From an uncultured Dorea sp. (GTDB lineage: Bacteria > Bacillota > Clostridia > Lachnospirales > Lachnospiraceae): a stretch of 17,664 nt of DNA. Below are positions 1-7,408 of this stretch, one piece after another (positions within the stretch are counted from its first letter, which is position 1; each line of letters begins with the position of its first letter). The stretch spans positions 1 through 17,664 of the forward strand of contig CAQNVT010000240.1 in NCBI GenBank assembly GCA_948844705.1. Reading direction: 5' to 3'. The notes beneath the pieces were generated by a model, which was not told where the DNA came from, ran no database searches, and saw only the letters and a list, made by a program, of their open reading frames with translations. A program made the translations under genes and the position numbers.

Positions 1-1
1 C

Positions 2-124
2 ATTGATGTTGAAACAGTCCGGAATTATTTCGGAGGAGGCGATTATAACCAGGGTAAGGCTGTCGGCATCCATTTTGAAAAAGGTCCGGAAGGCGGTATC
101 GTACAAATCCAAGCTTACTGGTAA
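2..124 (+). CDS. C-terminal fragment of an unidentified protein
   Basis: An open frame enters from the left edge and ends at the TAA at 122-124, giving about 40 residues that end in VQIQAYW. The fragment is rich in Gly and aromatic residues (a GGGDYNQG stretch, then EKGPEGG), which would suit a beta-rich extracellular or wall-associated C-terminus, but no motif identifies a family. No clear hairpin-plus-T terminator follows, and the downstream DNA is AT-rich. It is called coding because the frame is open and its codon use resembles that of the neighbours. The function is unknown. Confidence 0.5.
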   Translation: MDVETVRNYFGGGDYNQGKAVGIHFEKGPEGGIVQIQAYW

Positions 125-265
125 AATTGCTTCTTTTTTGCATAAAAACCTCCTCAAATTACATTCCTAAGAAAACAAATTATGATTTATTATGCCATGA
201 AAATACAGAATTTTCAACAAATATTTTTTATTGAGAAGAAAAAATTGAAAAATAAGAAATTTCCC

Positions 266-295
266 TTGCTAAAGGATACCCGGACAGGATAGAAT
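266..295 (+). promoter_or_regulatory. Candidate sigma-A promoter for the FapA-like gene
   Basis: TTGCTA (266-271), an 18-bp spacer and TAGAAT (290-295) lie in the AT-rich gap before the FapA-like gene. The predicted transcript starts near 302, about 45 nt before the ATG. A six-codon ORF (ATG 329 to TGA 346) lies in the leader directly before the start codon. Both hexamers deviate from consensus, so this is a moderate call. Confidence 0.4.
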
Positions 296-346
296 GATAC
301 TATAGAAGAAGTCATAAAAGGATGTCATATGGAAGGAAGTGAATGA

Positions 347-2161
347 ATGGAGAAGAAGAAATCGTTTTTATTCCGCCTGTTTGGCGCTGTGTCCGGGGAA
401 GCAAGCGAGGAAGAGAAGAAGGCGGTTTTAAAAGAGATTGAGACGGCTCCGGAGGAGGGCGAAAAGGCTGCCGAAGAGCAGGAATCTATAGAACAGGAGT
501 CTATAGAGCAGGAAAGCCCGGTGAAGGAGGAAGCGGTATTGCCGTTTTATGACAGAAAGCTTTTAGAGCTTCCGGGGGATCATGCGGTGAGCAGACTCTA
601 TGATCTGTGGACGGACGAGGCAGGAGGACAGCCATCCCTGCGTCTGTATCTGGAAGGACTTTCCGGGGACTGTGAGGAGAGAGAGCTTGGCAGGCTTGAA
701 AAGGAGCTTACAAAGGAGGCCGAGCCCCGGCTTAAGAATACGGTCGTAAAGGTAAAAAAAAGCCGTGAGGAGGATGAAGCAAAAGAGGGGGCTGCCGAAG
801 AGGTCTATGAAGAGAAGAGAAATTCACTGGATGCACATCCGTTTGTGTTTGTCCCGGCGGACAGGATGAAGGCGTGGATCATGGTGTTTCCTCCTGTCGG
901 CGGGGGAGGAGAGCTGAGCCGGGAAATGCTGGAAAAGGCACTGGAGAAAAATAAGGTGAGCTATGGGGTAGACGAAGGGATCATCGGAAGGATTCCGGAG
1001 GAGGAAGACCGGTATTTCCGCCTGTTTTTGGCGGCGGAGGGAAAGGAAGCGGTCAATGGGGAGGACGGCTATATCGTGGACTATTTTTCCCGTGTTGTCG
1101 AGCGGAGGTTTGAAGTGGATGAGCATGACCGTGTGGACTATACCTCTTTAAATATAGTTCAGAATGCAGACAAGGGAGATGTGATCTGCGAGGCAGTTCC
1201 GGCTACGAAGGGAACTCCGGGCATGACCGTATACGGCCAGGAGCTTCCGGGAAAGGACGGGAAGGAAGCAAAGCTTCCTAAGGGCCGGAATACGGAGATC
1301 AGTGAGGACGGGACAAAGCTTCTGGCCTGCCATGCCGGACATGTGGAATTCGGCAAGGAAGGCTTTAAGATCAAAACGGTACTGGAGATTGACAGCAATG
1401 TGGATTATACTACAGGAAATATCAATTTCCTGGGTGATGTACATATCCGGGGTGACGTATGCAGCGGGTTTTCCGTTCAGGCGGTAGGAGACATTACGGT
1501 GGACGGAGTAGTAGAATCCGGTACGGTGGAAGCCGGAGGCGACCTGGTTGTGGTAAAAGGAATCGTGGGAGACAGGGATTCCGTTATCCGCTCACACCAC
1601 GATGTTTATGCAAAATACATTGCAAACAGCATCGTACATGTCAGGGGCAATCTTAACACGGACAGTATCCTTCACAGCGACGTATATTGTGACGGGGAGG
1701 TCAAGGCCTGCTCTGGCAAGGGAACGGTCATAGGCGGGAAGCTCCGTGCCGCCAGGGGAATGGAAGCAAAGGTCGTCGGCTCCAAATCAGGCAGTGTGAC
1801 GGCAGTCGTGCTCGGAGGCCAGCCCTGTGCGAATTTTGAGAAAAAGATCCTTCTTAAGGAGATAGAAGAGCTGGATAAGGAAATGAAAAAGCTTGAGAAG
1901 CAGCCGGAGAGCCCTGCGAGAACGAGCCGCATGAACAAGATACGGCTGGATCTGTCGATCAATAAGGTAAAGCTTGGCCGTTTTGACAAGGAGCTGGAAA
2001 AGATAAAGGAAAAGCTTGAGAAGCAGGGCGGCAGCAGGATGAAAGCCCAGATCGCATATCCGGGACTGGTGGTTACGATAGGCGATGAGACAAAACAGCT
2101 CGACAGGGAGACCAGCTCCTGTAATGCAAGGCTGGTTAAGGGAGAGATCCAGTGGGTATGA
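347..2161 (+). CDS. FapA/DUF342 family protein
   Basis: A 604-residue protein of the FapA (DUF342) family, whose members are predicted to fold as a right-handed beta-helix followed by a coiled coil; the biochemical role is poorly defined. Residues 1-155 are a charged, Glu/Lys-rich region with an SIEQE tandem repeat. Near 159-210 is the FapA N-domain (AWIMVFPPVGGGGELS, then a YGVDEGIIGRIP stretch). Around 290-340 comes the family hallmark TPGMTVYGQELPGKDGKEA. About 355-490 shows GNI/GDV/GDI beta-helix turns ending GGKLRAARGMEAKVVGS, and about 495-565 is a Lys/Glu coiled coil. GGAAGG at 331-336 supports the ATG at 347. No signal peptide or membrane segment is visible, so the protein is probably cytoplasmic. 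No flagellar genes are near, so a flagellar role cannot be argued from context. Confidence 0.85.
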   Translation: MEKKKSFLFRLFGAVSGEASEEEKKAVLKEIETAPEEGEKAAEEQESIEQESIEQESPVKEEAVLPFYDRKLLELPGDHAVSRLYDLWTDEAGGQPSLRLYLEGLSGDCEERELGRLEKELTKEAEPRLKNTVVKVKKSREEDEAKEGAAEEVYEEKRNSLDAHPFVFVPADRMKAWIMVFPPVGGGGELSREMLEKALEKNKVSYGVDEGIIGRIPEEEDRYFRLFLAAEGKEAVNGEDGYIVDYFSRVVERRFEVDEHDRVDYTSLNIVQNADKGDVICEAVPATKGTPGMTVYGQELPGKDGKEAKLPKGRNTEISEDGTKLLACHAGHVEFGKEGFKIKTVLEIDSNVDYTTGNINFLGDVHIRGDVCSGFSVQAVGDITVDGVVESGTVEAGGDLVVVKGIVGDRDSVIRSHHDVYAKYIANSIVHVRGNLNTDSILHSDVYCDGEVKACSGKGTVIGGKLRAARGMEAKVVGSKSGSVTAVVLGGQPCANFEKKILLKEIEELDKEMKKLEKQPESPARTSRMNKIRLDLSINKVKLGRFDKELEKIKEKLEKQGGSRMKAQIAYPGLVVTIGDETKQLDRETSSCNARLVKGEIQWV

Positions 2162-2187
2162 TTTAAAATAATGGATTTAAAATAATG
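2160..2187. repeat. 14-bp perfect tandem duplication at the FapA-like gene stop codon
   Basis: The unit GATTTAAAATAATG occurs at 2160-2173 and again at 2174-2187 with no gap. The TGA stop (2159-2161) overlaps the first copy. It looks like a recent slippage duplication just upstream of the infC promoter; no function is evident. Confidence 0.85.
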
Positions 2188-2198
2188 TAAAAATATGA

Positions 2199-2227
2199 TT
2201 GACAGAGTCACCCGGATGTGGTAGATT
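2199..2227 (+). promoter_or_regulatory. sigma-A promoter of the infC-rpmI-rplT operon
   Basis: A consensus TTGACA (2199-2204), a 17-bp spacer and TAGATT (2222-2227) put the transcription start near 2234, about 180 nt before infC. The spacer holds GTCACCCG (2207-2214), which is complementary to CGGGTGAC at 2284-2291 in the transcribed leader, so an inverted repeat brackets the -10 and the start site. Confidence 0.8.
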
Positions 2228-2233
2228 ATTAGT

Positions 2234-2396
2234 TGCGGAAAGCGAAAAATAAAGTAGAGTATCCACTCTCACCGTAGCACAATCGGGTGACTACAGGTCT
2301 GATATAAGGTATGAGGATTCTGTTTATCATAACAGATATTGGAATACGTGTATAAGTGGATAGTCTGCGCGCTGTTCACTTATTTTTATATTATTT
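2234..2396 (+). promoter_or_regulatory. L20-leader-type attenuator upstream of infC
   Basis: The leader can form AGAGU-AUCC-ACUCU (2256-2269), a helix of ACCGUAG (2271-2277) with CUAC-A-GGU (2291-2298), UCUGUU/AACAGA (2319-2324 and 2331-2336), and the terminator hairpin at 2352-2383. The segment TATCCACT (2260-2267) is perfectly complementary over 8 nt to AGTGGATA (2355-2362), the 5' arm of the terminator, so the two pairings are mutually exclusive. In Bacillus subtilis the same operon is controlled by ribosomal protein L20 through transcription attenuation. Applying that model here rests on the gene order and on this structure. Confidence 0.75.
2352..2395 (+). terminator. Rho-independent attenuator hairpin before infC
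   Basis: A 13-bp stem including G-U pairs (2352-2364 with 2371-2383, six-base loop CTGCGC) is followed by the T-rich tract TTTTATATTATTTTAT. It lies between the operon promoter and the infC start, so it must be regulated for infC to be expressed. Its 5' arm is also the target of the long-range pairing with 2260-2267. Confidence 0.8.
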
Positions 2397-2413
2397 TATG
2401 GGGGTGCAAGACA

Positions 2414-2920
2414 ATTAGCGATTTAATGATTAACGGGCAGATCAGAGACAAGGAAGTAAGAGTTATCGGAGAGAATGGAGACCAGTTAGGTATTATGCCG
2501 ATTAAGGAGGCCATGCGTCTGGCTCAGGAAGCAGAGCTGGATCTGGTGAAGATTGCTCCGAAGGCCCAGCCGCCGGTATGCAAGATCATTGATTACGGCA
2601 AATACAGGTACGAGCTTGCCAGAAAGGAAAAAGAGGCGAGAAAAAAGCAGAAAATTGTAGAAGTGAAGGAAGTACGTCTTTCACCCAATATTGATACGAA
2701 TGACCTTAATACAAAGGTCAATAATGCAAAGAAGTTCATTACAAAGGGCAACAAGGTAAAGGTTACGCTGCGTTTCAGGGGACGCGAGATGGCTCACGTA
2801 CAGCAGAGTAAGCATATTCTTGATGATTTTGCAGGGCTGCTTTCGGATGTTGCGACTATTGAGAAGCCGGCAAAGATGGAAGGCAGGAGTATGAGCATGG
2901 TTTTAACTGAAAAACGTTAA
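2414..2920 (+). CDS. infC: Translation initiation factor IF-3 (AUU start)
   Basis: IF-3 binds the 30S subunit, blocks early joining of 50S and checks the start codon and initiator tRNA. The 168-residue product has the N-domain MINGQIRDKEVRVIGENGDQ, then LDLVKIAPKAQPPVCKIIDYGKYRYE, a Lys-rich linker near residues 75-90, and the C-domain VKEVRLSPNID with VKVTLRFRGREMAH. The start chosen is ATT at 2414, 7 nt after the Shine-Dalgarno GGGGGTG (2400-2406). The in-frame ATG at 2426 is 19 nt away, too far for this site, and a TTG at 2339 would place the attenuator inside the gene. AUU starts are known for infC in Escherichia coli and bacilli, where they permit autocontrol by IF-3. It is the first gene of the operon with rpmI and rplT. 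Confidence 0.95.
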   Translation: MSDLMINGQIRDKEVRVIGENGDQLGIMPIKEAMRLAQEAELDLVKIAPKAQPPVCKIIDYGKYRYELARKEKEARKKQKIVEVKEVRLSPNIDTNDLNTKVNNAKKFITKGNKVKVTLRFRGREMAHVQQSKHILDDFAGLLSDVATIEKPAKMEGRSMSMVLTEKR

Positions 2921-2955
2921 AAATACAATAAAAAGAACTGAAGGAGGAGCATATC

Positions 2956-3153
2956 ATGCCAAAAATCAAAACAAATAGAGCTGCTGCAAAGCGCTTCAAA
3001 AAGACAGGTACAGGGAAATTAAAAAGAAATAAAGCGTATAAGAGCCATATCTTAACAAAGAAGTCTACCAAGAGAAAAAGAAATCTCAGGCAGGCGACAA
3101 TTACAGACGCAACAAATGTAAAGAATATGAAGAAAGTATTACCTTATCTGTAA
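2956..3153 (+). CDS. rpmI: 50S ribosomal protein L35
   Basis: A 65-residue, strongly basic protein with the L35 pattern: [20 protein letters not shown], then [23 protein letters not shown], ending in a short Lys-rich tail. The length is typical of bacterial L35, a small component of the large ribosomal subunit. AAGGAGG lies 8-9 nt before the ATG. The gene starts 35 bp after infC and ends 28 bp before rplT, so it is the middle gene of the operon and shares the leader control. Codon use is consistent with high expression. Confidence 0.97.
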   Translation: MPKIKTNRAAAKRFKKTGTGKLKRNKAYKSHILTKKSTKRKRNLRQATITDATNVKNMKKVLPYL

Positions 3154-3181
3154 GATAGGAATATGAAGGAGGAGATAAGAC

Positions 3182-3538
3182 ATGGCAAGAATTAAAGGCG
3201 GACTTAACGCTAAAAAGAGACATAACAGAACCTTAAAATTGGCAAAGGGATACAGAGGAGCACGTTCTAAACAGTACAGAGTCGCAAAGCAGTCTGTTAT
3301 GAGAGCGCTCGCATCATCCTATGCAGGAAGAAAGCAGCGTAAGCGTCAGATGCGTCAGCTGTGGATCGCACGTATCAATGCGGCGGCAAGACTGAACGGG
3401 TTATCCTACAGCAGGCTTATGCATGGCCTTAAGCTGGCAAATGTGGATATGAACAGAAAGATGCTGGCTGAGATGGCCGTAAATGATGCGGAAGGCTTTC
3501 AGGCAGTAGCAGAGCTTGCAAAGAGTAAGCTTGCATAA
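3182..3538 (+). CDS. rplT: 50S ribosomal protein L20
   Basis: A 118-residue L20, one of the first proteins to bind 23S rRNA during 50S assembly. The N-terminal basic helix ([39 protein letters not shown]) and the globular C-domain ([20 protein letters not shown], then [15 protein letters not shown]) are complete, and the length is standard. AAGGAGGAG lies upstream of the ATG. It is the last gene before the terminator at 3572-3600. In B. subtilis L20 represses this operon by binding the infC leader; the leader described at 2234-2396 makes the same autoregulation likely. Confidence 0.97.
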   Translation: MARIKGGLNAKKRHNRTLKLAKGYRGARSKQYRVAKQSVMRALASSYAGRKQRKRQMRQLWIARINAAARLNGLSYSRLMHGLKLANVDMNRKMLAEMAVNDAEGFQAVAELAKSKLA

Positions 3539-3571
3539 ATAAGCTCAGATTGTTCTGACATAAATAGAATG

Positions 3572-3600
3572 AAAGCCCCGGATTTTTAATCCGGGGCTTT
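3572..3600. terminator. Terminator between rplT and the AraC-type gene, probably bidirectional
   Basis: A perfect 13-bp stem (3572-3584 with 3588-3600, core GCCCCGG/CCGGGGC) has a 3-nt TTT loop and A/T-rich ends. It lies 33 bp after rplT and overlaps the stop codon (3599-3601) of the convergent AraC-type gene, so it can serve both. The T-run after the stem is short on each side. Confidence 0.85.
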
Positions 3601-4471
3601 AGCTTCGCGCGTTTTCCCGATATTCAGAAGGTGTCATATGTGTGACCGTACAGAAGTGTGAAGTAAAGGTATTTGTCTTCTGGAAGCCGCACATAGTCGC
3701 AATCTCTTTGATCGTATAGTCTGTAGTCTCAAGAAGAATTTTGGCCTTGGATGTTCTGAGTCTTAAAAGGTAGCTGTAAGGTGTTTCCCCGGTAACCTTT
3801 TTAAAGGCTGATATAAAATATGTTTTAGACAGATGGCACATACGGGCCAGACTTTCTACATTTACTGGTTCTGTATAATGCTGATTGATATACGCAACAA
3901 CCTGAAGGATCCCCTGCTGATAATGAGAAGGTGTTCCGATCGGAGTTCCCTTTTTCTGGAATTCTGATTCAATAAAGGAGCCTGTGATCAGGGCTGCCAG
4001 ATGAAGAAGATTCTCCCGGCTGCAGGAGGCTCCGTTGTTGTACTCATTTTTAAATAACTGAATATAAGCCTTTTGCTCCTTTGTAAGTTCAAAGCGCCAG
4101 TTAAATTCTTTTCCATAATATCCTTTTTGCTTCATGACATCTTCAAGAAATTCTTTTGCAATGACAATATTATCGTAGGAAATATTAGTCACAAGGGATT
4201 TGAAGCCATGCTCCTGTCCGCTGTGTACAGGATAAACATAACCAACCTCCCCGAAGTAAACTGAATCTCCGCACATGACAAGAGGAATAGGACCATAAGG
4301 AATAAGAAATTCGTAAGCATCATGTTTATGTCGGTAAGGAAGAGACGTACATTCCAAAGAATCGACAAAGGAAGCAATAGAAAGTAAATTGCAATGATAA
4401 TGGTCACAATTCCTGTCTATAAAATTCTTATCGGCATGATGAGCGGAAAATAATTGCATAGACTGTTTCAT
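3599..4471 (-). CDS. AraC-family transcriptional regulator
   Basis: A 290-residue regulator with the usual two-part layout. An N-terminal cupin-like sensor half carries HKHDAYEFLIPYGPIPLVMCG and then YVYPVHSGQEHG. The C-terminal ~100 residues form a double helix-turn-helix: VNVESLARMCHLSKTYFISA with FKKVTGETPYSYLLRLR, then TIKEIATMCGFQKTNTFTSH and the closing MTPSEYREN. The ATG at 4471 is preferred because AAAAGGAG (4487-4480) lies 8 nt before it; a GTG nine bases further up overlaps that site. The ligand and targets are unknown. Sugar-type or host-derived signals are common for this architecture, and the downstream-strand MFS/phospholipase pair is a possible but unproven target. Confidence 0.9.
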   Translation of the reverse strand: MKQSMQLFSAHHADKNFIDRNCDHYHCNLLSIASFVDSLECTSLPYRHKHDAYEFLIPYGPIPLVMCGDSVYFGEVGYVYPVHSGQEHGFKSLVTNISYDNIVIAKEFLEDVMKQKGYYGKEFNWRFELTKEQKAYIQLFKNEYNNGASCSRENLLHLAALITGSFIESEFQKKGTPIGTPSHYQQGILQVVAYINQHYTEPVNVESLARMCHLSKTYFISAFKKVTGETPYSYLLRLRTSKAKILLETTDYTIKEIATMCGFQKTNTFTSHFCTVTHMTPSEYRENARS

Positions 4472-4553
4472 ATATACCACTCCTTTTGCTTTTCGAATAT
4501 ATATTTAGAATACCATAAGAAAAATTTAAGCAGTAATAAAAATACTCGGAAAA

Positions 4554-5816
4554 TTAATATTTATTCGGAAAATTAGGATGACATTGTTTCATCCGTTCGG
4601 CCCGGCCGAATAAAAGGAATCCGATCAGGAACATAACGGCGAGAGAGCCGACGCCTGCGCTGGGGCTTCCTGTGATCTGGCTGATAAAGGAAACGAGCAG
4701 GGTGCCGAAAAAAGAAGCTCCTTTTCCGCATATGTCGAGAAGTCCGAAATATTCTCCGGATTTGTCGGCAGGAATGATCTTTGCAAAATAAGAACGCGAC
4801 AACGCCTGGATAGCCCCCTGGAACATGCCGACCAGTACGGCGAGCACCCAGAAGTCAAACTGGCTGTCAAGCCCCACTGCATACAGGGCGATGCAAAAGT
4901 ACGCGGCGATGCATATCCGGATCAGACGGGCAGAGGATATGTTTTTTGAAAGCCGTCCGAAAATAAGCGCGCACGGAAAGGCGACAATCTGCGTAAGAAG
5001 CAGCGCCAGAAGAAGTCCGGTGCTGTCAAGCCCCAGAGACGTTCCGTATGCGGTGGCCATATCAATGATCGTGTATACTCCGTCAATGTAAAAGAAAAAG
5101 GCAAGCAGGAAGAAAAATATTTTCTTTTCGCGGTATATTTCCTTTAAGGATTTTCCGAGCCGTGAAAAACTGTTTTTTATTACATGTGTGCCTGCGTCCG
5201 CATAATAGAGCTGACGATAGCTTTTAAGCAGAGGAAGCGAGGCGGCAAACCACCACGCCGCGGTGATGATAAAAGCGATCAGCATGGCAGTCTTCATGGA
5301 CAGTCCAAGCTTTCCCGCATTTAAGACGACGGCCAGACAGACTACAAAGGGGATACAGCTTCCGATATAGCCCCAGGCATACCCGTGTGAGGAAACCGTG
5401 TCCATACGTTCCTCCGTGGTCACATCCGTAAGCATGGAATCATAAAAGACAAGGCTGGTGGAAAAGGCAGTCCTGGCAATTACGAAGATGATGAGGAATA
5501 TAAGCCATGAGGCTGTGGCACCGAGAAGTACGCAGGAGACAACTCCCGCGGTAAGAGCGGCGGCAAACAGCTTTTTTTTGTAGTTTTTTGTATCGGCAAC
5601 AGCTCCCAGCGTGGGGCCGAGTACGGCTACGATCAGGGTGGAGACAGAGATCGCATAGCCCCAGTATGCCAGATAGACAGAAGGCTCTATGGCTGCGGAG
5701 TCTGCCAGGTAGTCAAAATAGATCGGAAGGATTGTGGCTACAAGCAGTACAAATGCGGAATTCCCCACATCGTACAGGATCCAGTACTTTTCCAGAGCGG
5801 TTAATTTTAATTTCAT
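4554..5816 (-). CDS. UMF1-type MFS transporter
   Basis: A 420-residue polytopic membrane protein with about 12 hydrophobic segments. The N-terminus LEKYWILYDVGNSAFVLLVA and the loop FYDSMLTDVTTEERMDTVS, followed by HGYAWGYIGS, are characteristic of the UMF1/Atg22-like branch of the major facilitator superfamily. A short basic loop (DTKNYKKKLF) follows TM3, as is usual in MFS proteins. AAGGAGG lies upstream of the ATG at 5816. The gene begins 15 bp after the phospholipase C-like gene, so they are almost certainly co-transcribed. The substrate is unknown; the fungal Atg22 homologue exports amino acids from the vacuole, but that role should not be transferred at this distance. The last residues (ERMKQCHPNFPNKY) are cytoplasmic. 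Confidence 0.88.
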   Translation of the reverse strand: MKLKLTALEKYWILYDVGNSAFVLLVATILPIYFDYLADSAAIEPSVYLAYWGYAISVSTLIVAVLGPTLGAVADTKNYKKKLFAAALTAGVVSCVLLGATASWLIFLIIFVIARTAFSTSLVFYDSMLTDVTTEERMDTVSSHGYAWGYIGSCIPFVVCLAVVLNAGKLGLSMKTAMLIAFIITAAWWFAASLPLLKSYRQLYYADAGTHVIKNSFSRLGKSLKEIYREKKIFFFLLAFFFYIDGVYTIIDMATAYGTSLGLDSTGLLLALLLTQIVAFPCALIFGRLSKNISSARLIRICIAAYFCIALYAVGLDSQFDFWVLAVLVGMFQGAIQALSRSYFAKIIPADKSGEYFGLLDICGKGASFFGTLLVSFISQITGSPSAGVGSLAVMFLIGFLLFGRAERMKQCHPNFPNKY

Positions 5817-5831
5817 GGCATGTCCTCCTTT

Positions 5832-6668
5832 TTAAATATACAGATCTTCCCAGCTGTCCCCTGCACCGAAGGACAGGGAAAAACGGGAGGAGAGCGGTAC
5901 GGAATGCTCTAAAACATTTGCATAGTTCTGAATCAGGGAGGAGGCGACAGTAACGGCTTCCGTATACAGATTATTCAGAAGAACACAGTAGCTTTCGCAA
6001 TTTTTCGCCGGCTCGGGCTTCATGATCAGCCCCTGCATGGAATCGTATTTTCCGATAAGCTTTAGTGCCAGATAAAGAAGCTTTCTTTTGCTGATTTTCT
6101 GTCCTTCATGATCCGGGGCATGAAAAAGTCTGTGAATAAAGATCATCCATTTAAGAGAGGCCGTAATCTGCTCCGGTGAAATAGAATCAAAGCAGGGAGC
6201 AATAATCTCGCCGGCCTCATCCGACGGATGGATATGCCGGATGGGAATATATTCATCCGGGTTCAACCCGTCCTTTTGCATGAAATAGCGCTCAAGCTCT
6301 GTTTCCAGTTCTGTGTGGCTGAGTCCGCTTTCCTTCTCCATCTTTTCAATGTACGGATGGCATGTGCTGTCCAGTGCAAAATGACAGATGAACCCGTACA
6401 GGTAAGCCTTTAGTGCTTCCGGATCGGCGCTTTCCTGATAAAGTCTGACAGCCCTTTGAAAAAATTCGGCTGCAGGCTTGTCGTGGATCGCATAGCCGGC
6501 CTCGCTGATCTCATTTGAGGATATCGGTCTGTAGTAAAACAAGATATCCGGACCATGCACGCCGATATCATAAAGCGCCTGATGCTTTTCAATAGTTTTT
6601 CTGTATACAAACGGGAGGCATTCGGTAACTTCCTGCCCAAAACGATAATGTGCGTATGCTGCTGGCAT
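5832..6668 (-). CDS. Zinc-dependent phospholipase C-like protein
   Basis: A 278-residue protein resembling the Zn-dependent phospholipase C / S1-P1 nuclease superfamily found as uncharacterised proteins in many Clostridia. Visible elements are MPAAYAHYRFGQEV, the GVHGPDILFYY segment, and FICHFALDSTCHPYIE, which supplies clustered His and Asp residues suited to metal binding. A second His-rich stretch is IPIRHIHPSDEAGE. The ATG at 6668 is chosen because AAAGGAGT lies about 9 nt before it; an in-frame ATG at 6698 has a poorly placed site. There is no signal peptide, unlike secreted clostridial alpha-toxins, so a cytoplasmic role is likely. It is the first gene of a two-gene unit with the UMF1 transporter. 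Confidence 0.8.
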   Translation of the reverse strand: MPAAYAHYRFGQEVTECLPFVYRKTIEKHQALYDIGVHGPDILFYYRPISSNEISEAGYAIHDKPAAEFFQRAVRLYQESADPEALKAYLYGFICHFALDSTCHPYIEKMEKESGLSHTELETELERYFMQKDGLNPDEYIPIRHIHPSDEAGEIIAPCFDSISPEQITASLKWMIFIHRLFHAPDHEGQKISKRKLLYLALKLIGKYDSMQGLIMKPEPAKNCESYCVLLNNLYTEAVTVASSLIQNYANVLEHSVPLSSRFSLSFGAGDSWEDLYI

Positions 6669-6718
6669 AAAATCATTACTCCTTTCCTGGGATAGCATTC
6701 CCTTTTACGGGCAAGTCT

Positions 6719-6727
6719 ATTATCTCA
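6719..6727 (-). promoter_or_regulatory. Candidate extended -10 promoter for the phospholipase C-like gene
   Basis: On the minus strand TGA-GATAAT (6727-6719) forms an extended -10 element about 50 bp upstream of the ATG at 6668. No convincing -35 hexamer is seen at the right distance, so this is tentative. Confidence 0.35.
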
Positions 6728-6781
6728 CATTCTGATGAAATAGGCTAGATGATTTCGAAAAATGTCCGCAGGAAATCTTTC

Positions 6782-6809
6782 TTGCGTCATTCGGCAATTG
6801 GTATATAAT
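6782..6809 (+). promoter_or_regulatory. sigma-A promoter of the nicotinamidase-like gene
   Basis: TTGCGT (6782-6787), a 16-bp spacer and a perfect TATAAT (6804-6809) lie 34 bp before the ATG at 6844. The ribosome-binding site AGAGGTG (6831-6837) follows the predicted start. Confidence 0.7.
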
Positions 6810-6843
6810 AGTAATATAGAAAAAATTTGAAGAGGTGAAGCTT

Positions 6844-7407
6844 ATGAAGATACTGGTTGTTGTAGATATGCAGAATGATTTTATTGACGGAGCGTTAGGA
6901 ACAAAGGAAGCACAGGAGATCGTCCCGAAGGTGGCAGAAAAAATCAGAAAGTTTGAGGGGAAAATATTCTATACGCGGGACACCCATGAGAAAAATTATC
7001 TGGATACTCAGGAGGGAAAAAAGCTTCCGGTGGTTCATTGTATCCGGGGAACAGAAGGGTGGGCGCTTCATCCGGAGATCGAGAGGCTCAGAACAGAGGA
7101 ACCTGTAGATAAACCGGCATTCGGAAGCATAGAGCTTGGCTATGCGATCAAAGAATATCTTACGGAACAGATCGTTCTGGGTGAAGAGAATGTCGAGTCG
7201 ATCACGCTGGCAGGCCTTTGCACGGATATCTGCGTGATCTCGAATGCGATGATTTTAAAGGCAATGTTTCCGGAGATTCCGGTAACCGTGGATGCCTCCT
7301 GCTGTGCCGGAGTAACGCCGGAGAGCCACAAGAATGCACTGGAGGCCATGAAAATGTGCCAGATACAGATAGAAAATGAATTGTCAGATGTCCGGAATAT
7401 GGTATAA
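6844..7407 (+). CDS. Isochorismatase-family cysteine hydrolase, nicotinamidase-like
   Basis: A 187-residue cysteine hydrolase. The family triad is complete: Asp8 (VVVDMQNDF), Lys90 (EEPVDKPAFGS) and Cys126 (LAGLCTDICVISNA). Asp46 and His48 (YTRDTHEKN) together with His65 (LPVVHCIRGTEGW) match the metal-binding set of nicotinamidases, which convert nicotinamide to nicotinate for NAD salvage. The HC-x-x-GT-x-GW stretch also favours nicotinamidase over plain isochorismatase. AGAGGTG at 6831-6837 sets the start at ATG 6844; a GTG at 6835 overlaps that site. The stop codon lies inside the -10 of the next gene's promoter. The link to the following NAD(P)H-linked redox protein is suggestive only. 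The exact substrate is inferred. Confidence 0.88.
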   Translation: MKILVVVDMQNDFIDGALGTKEAQEIVPKVAEKIRKFEGKIFYTRDTHEKNYLDTQEGKKLPVVHCIRGTEGWALHPEIERLRTEEPVDKPAFGSIELGYAIKEYLTEQIVLGEENVESITLAGLCTDICVISNAMILKAMFPEIPVTVDASCCAGVTPESHKNALEAMKMCQIQIENELSDVRNMV

Positions 7408-7408
7408 T
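7381..7408 (+). promoter_or_regulatory. Promoter of the redox fusion gene, overlapping the upstream stop codon
   Basis: TTGTCA (7381-7386), a 16-bp spacer ending in TGG, and a perfect TATAAT (7403-7408) form a strong extended -10 promoter. The TAA stop of the hydrolase (7405-7407) lies within the -10. ATTGTCA (7380-7386), containing the -35, is repeated inverted as TGACAAT (7418-7424) just after the predicted start, a candidate operator. The predicted 5' UTR is short, ending with AGAGGTGAAG before the ATG at 7443. Confidence 0.65.

Noticed and set aside
1672..2211. 179-codon minus-strand ORF within the FapA-like gene
   Set aside because: It is Ser/Leu-rich antisense of the coiled-coil region, with no ribosome-binding site or family features.
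2339..2413. N-terminal extension of infC from a TTG at 2339
   Set aside because: It would place the attenuator hairpin inside the coding region, the added residues do not resemble IF-3, and a well-spaced Shine-Dalgarno points to ATT 2414.
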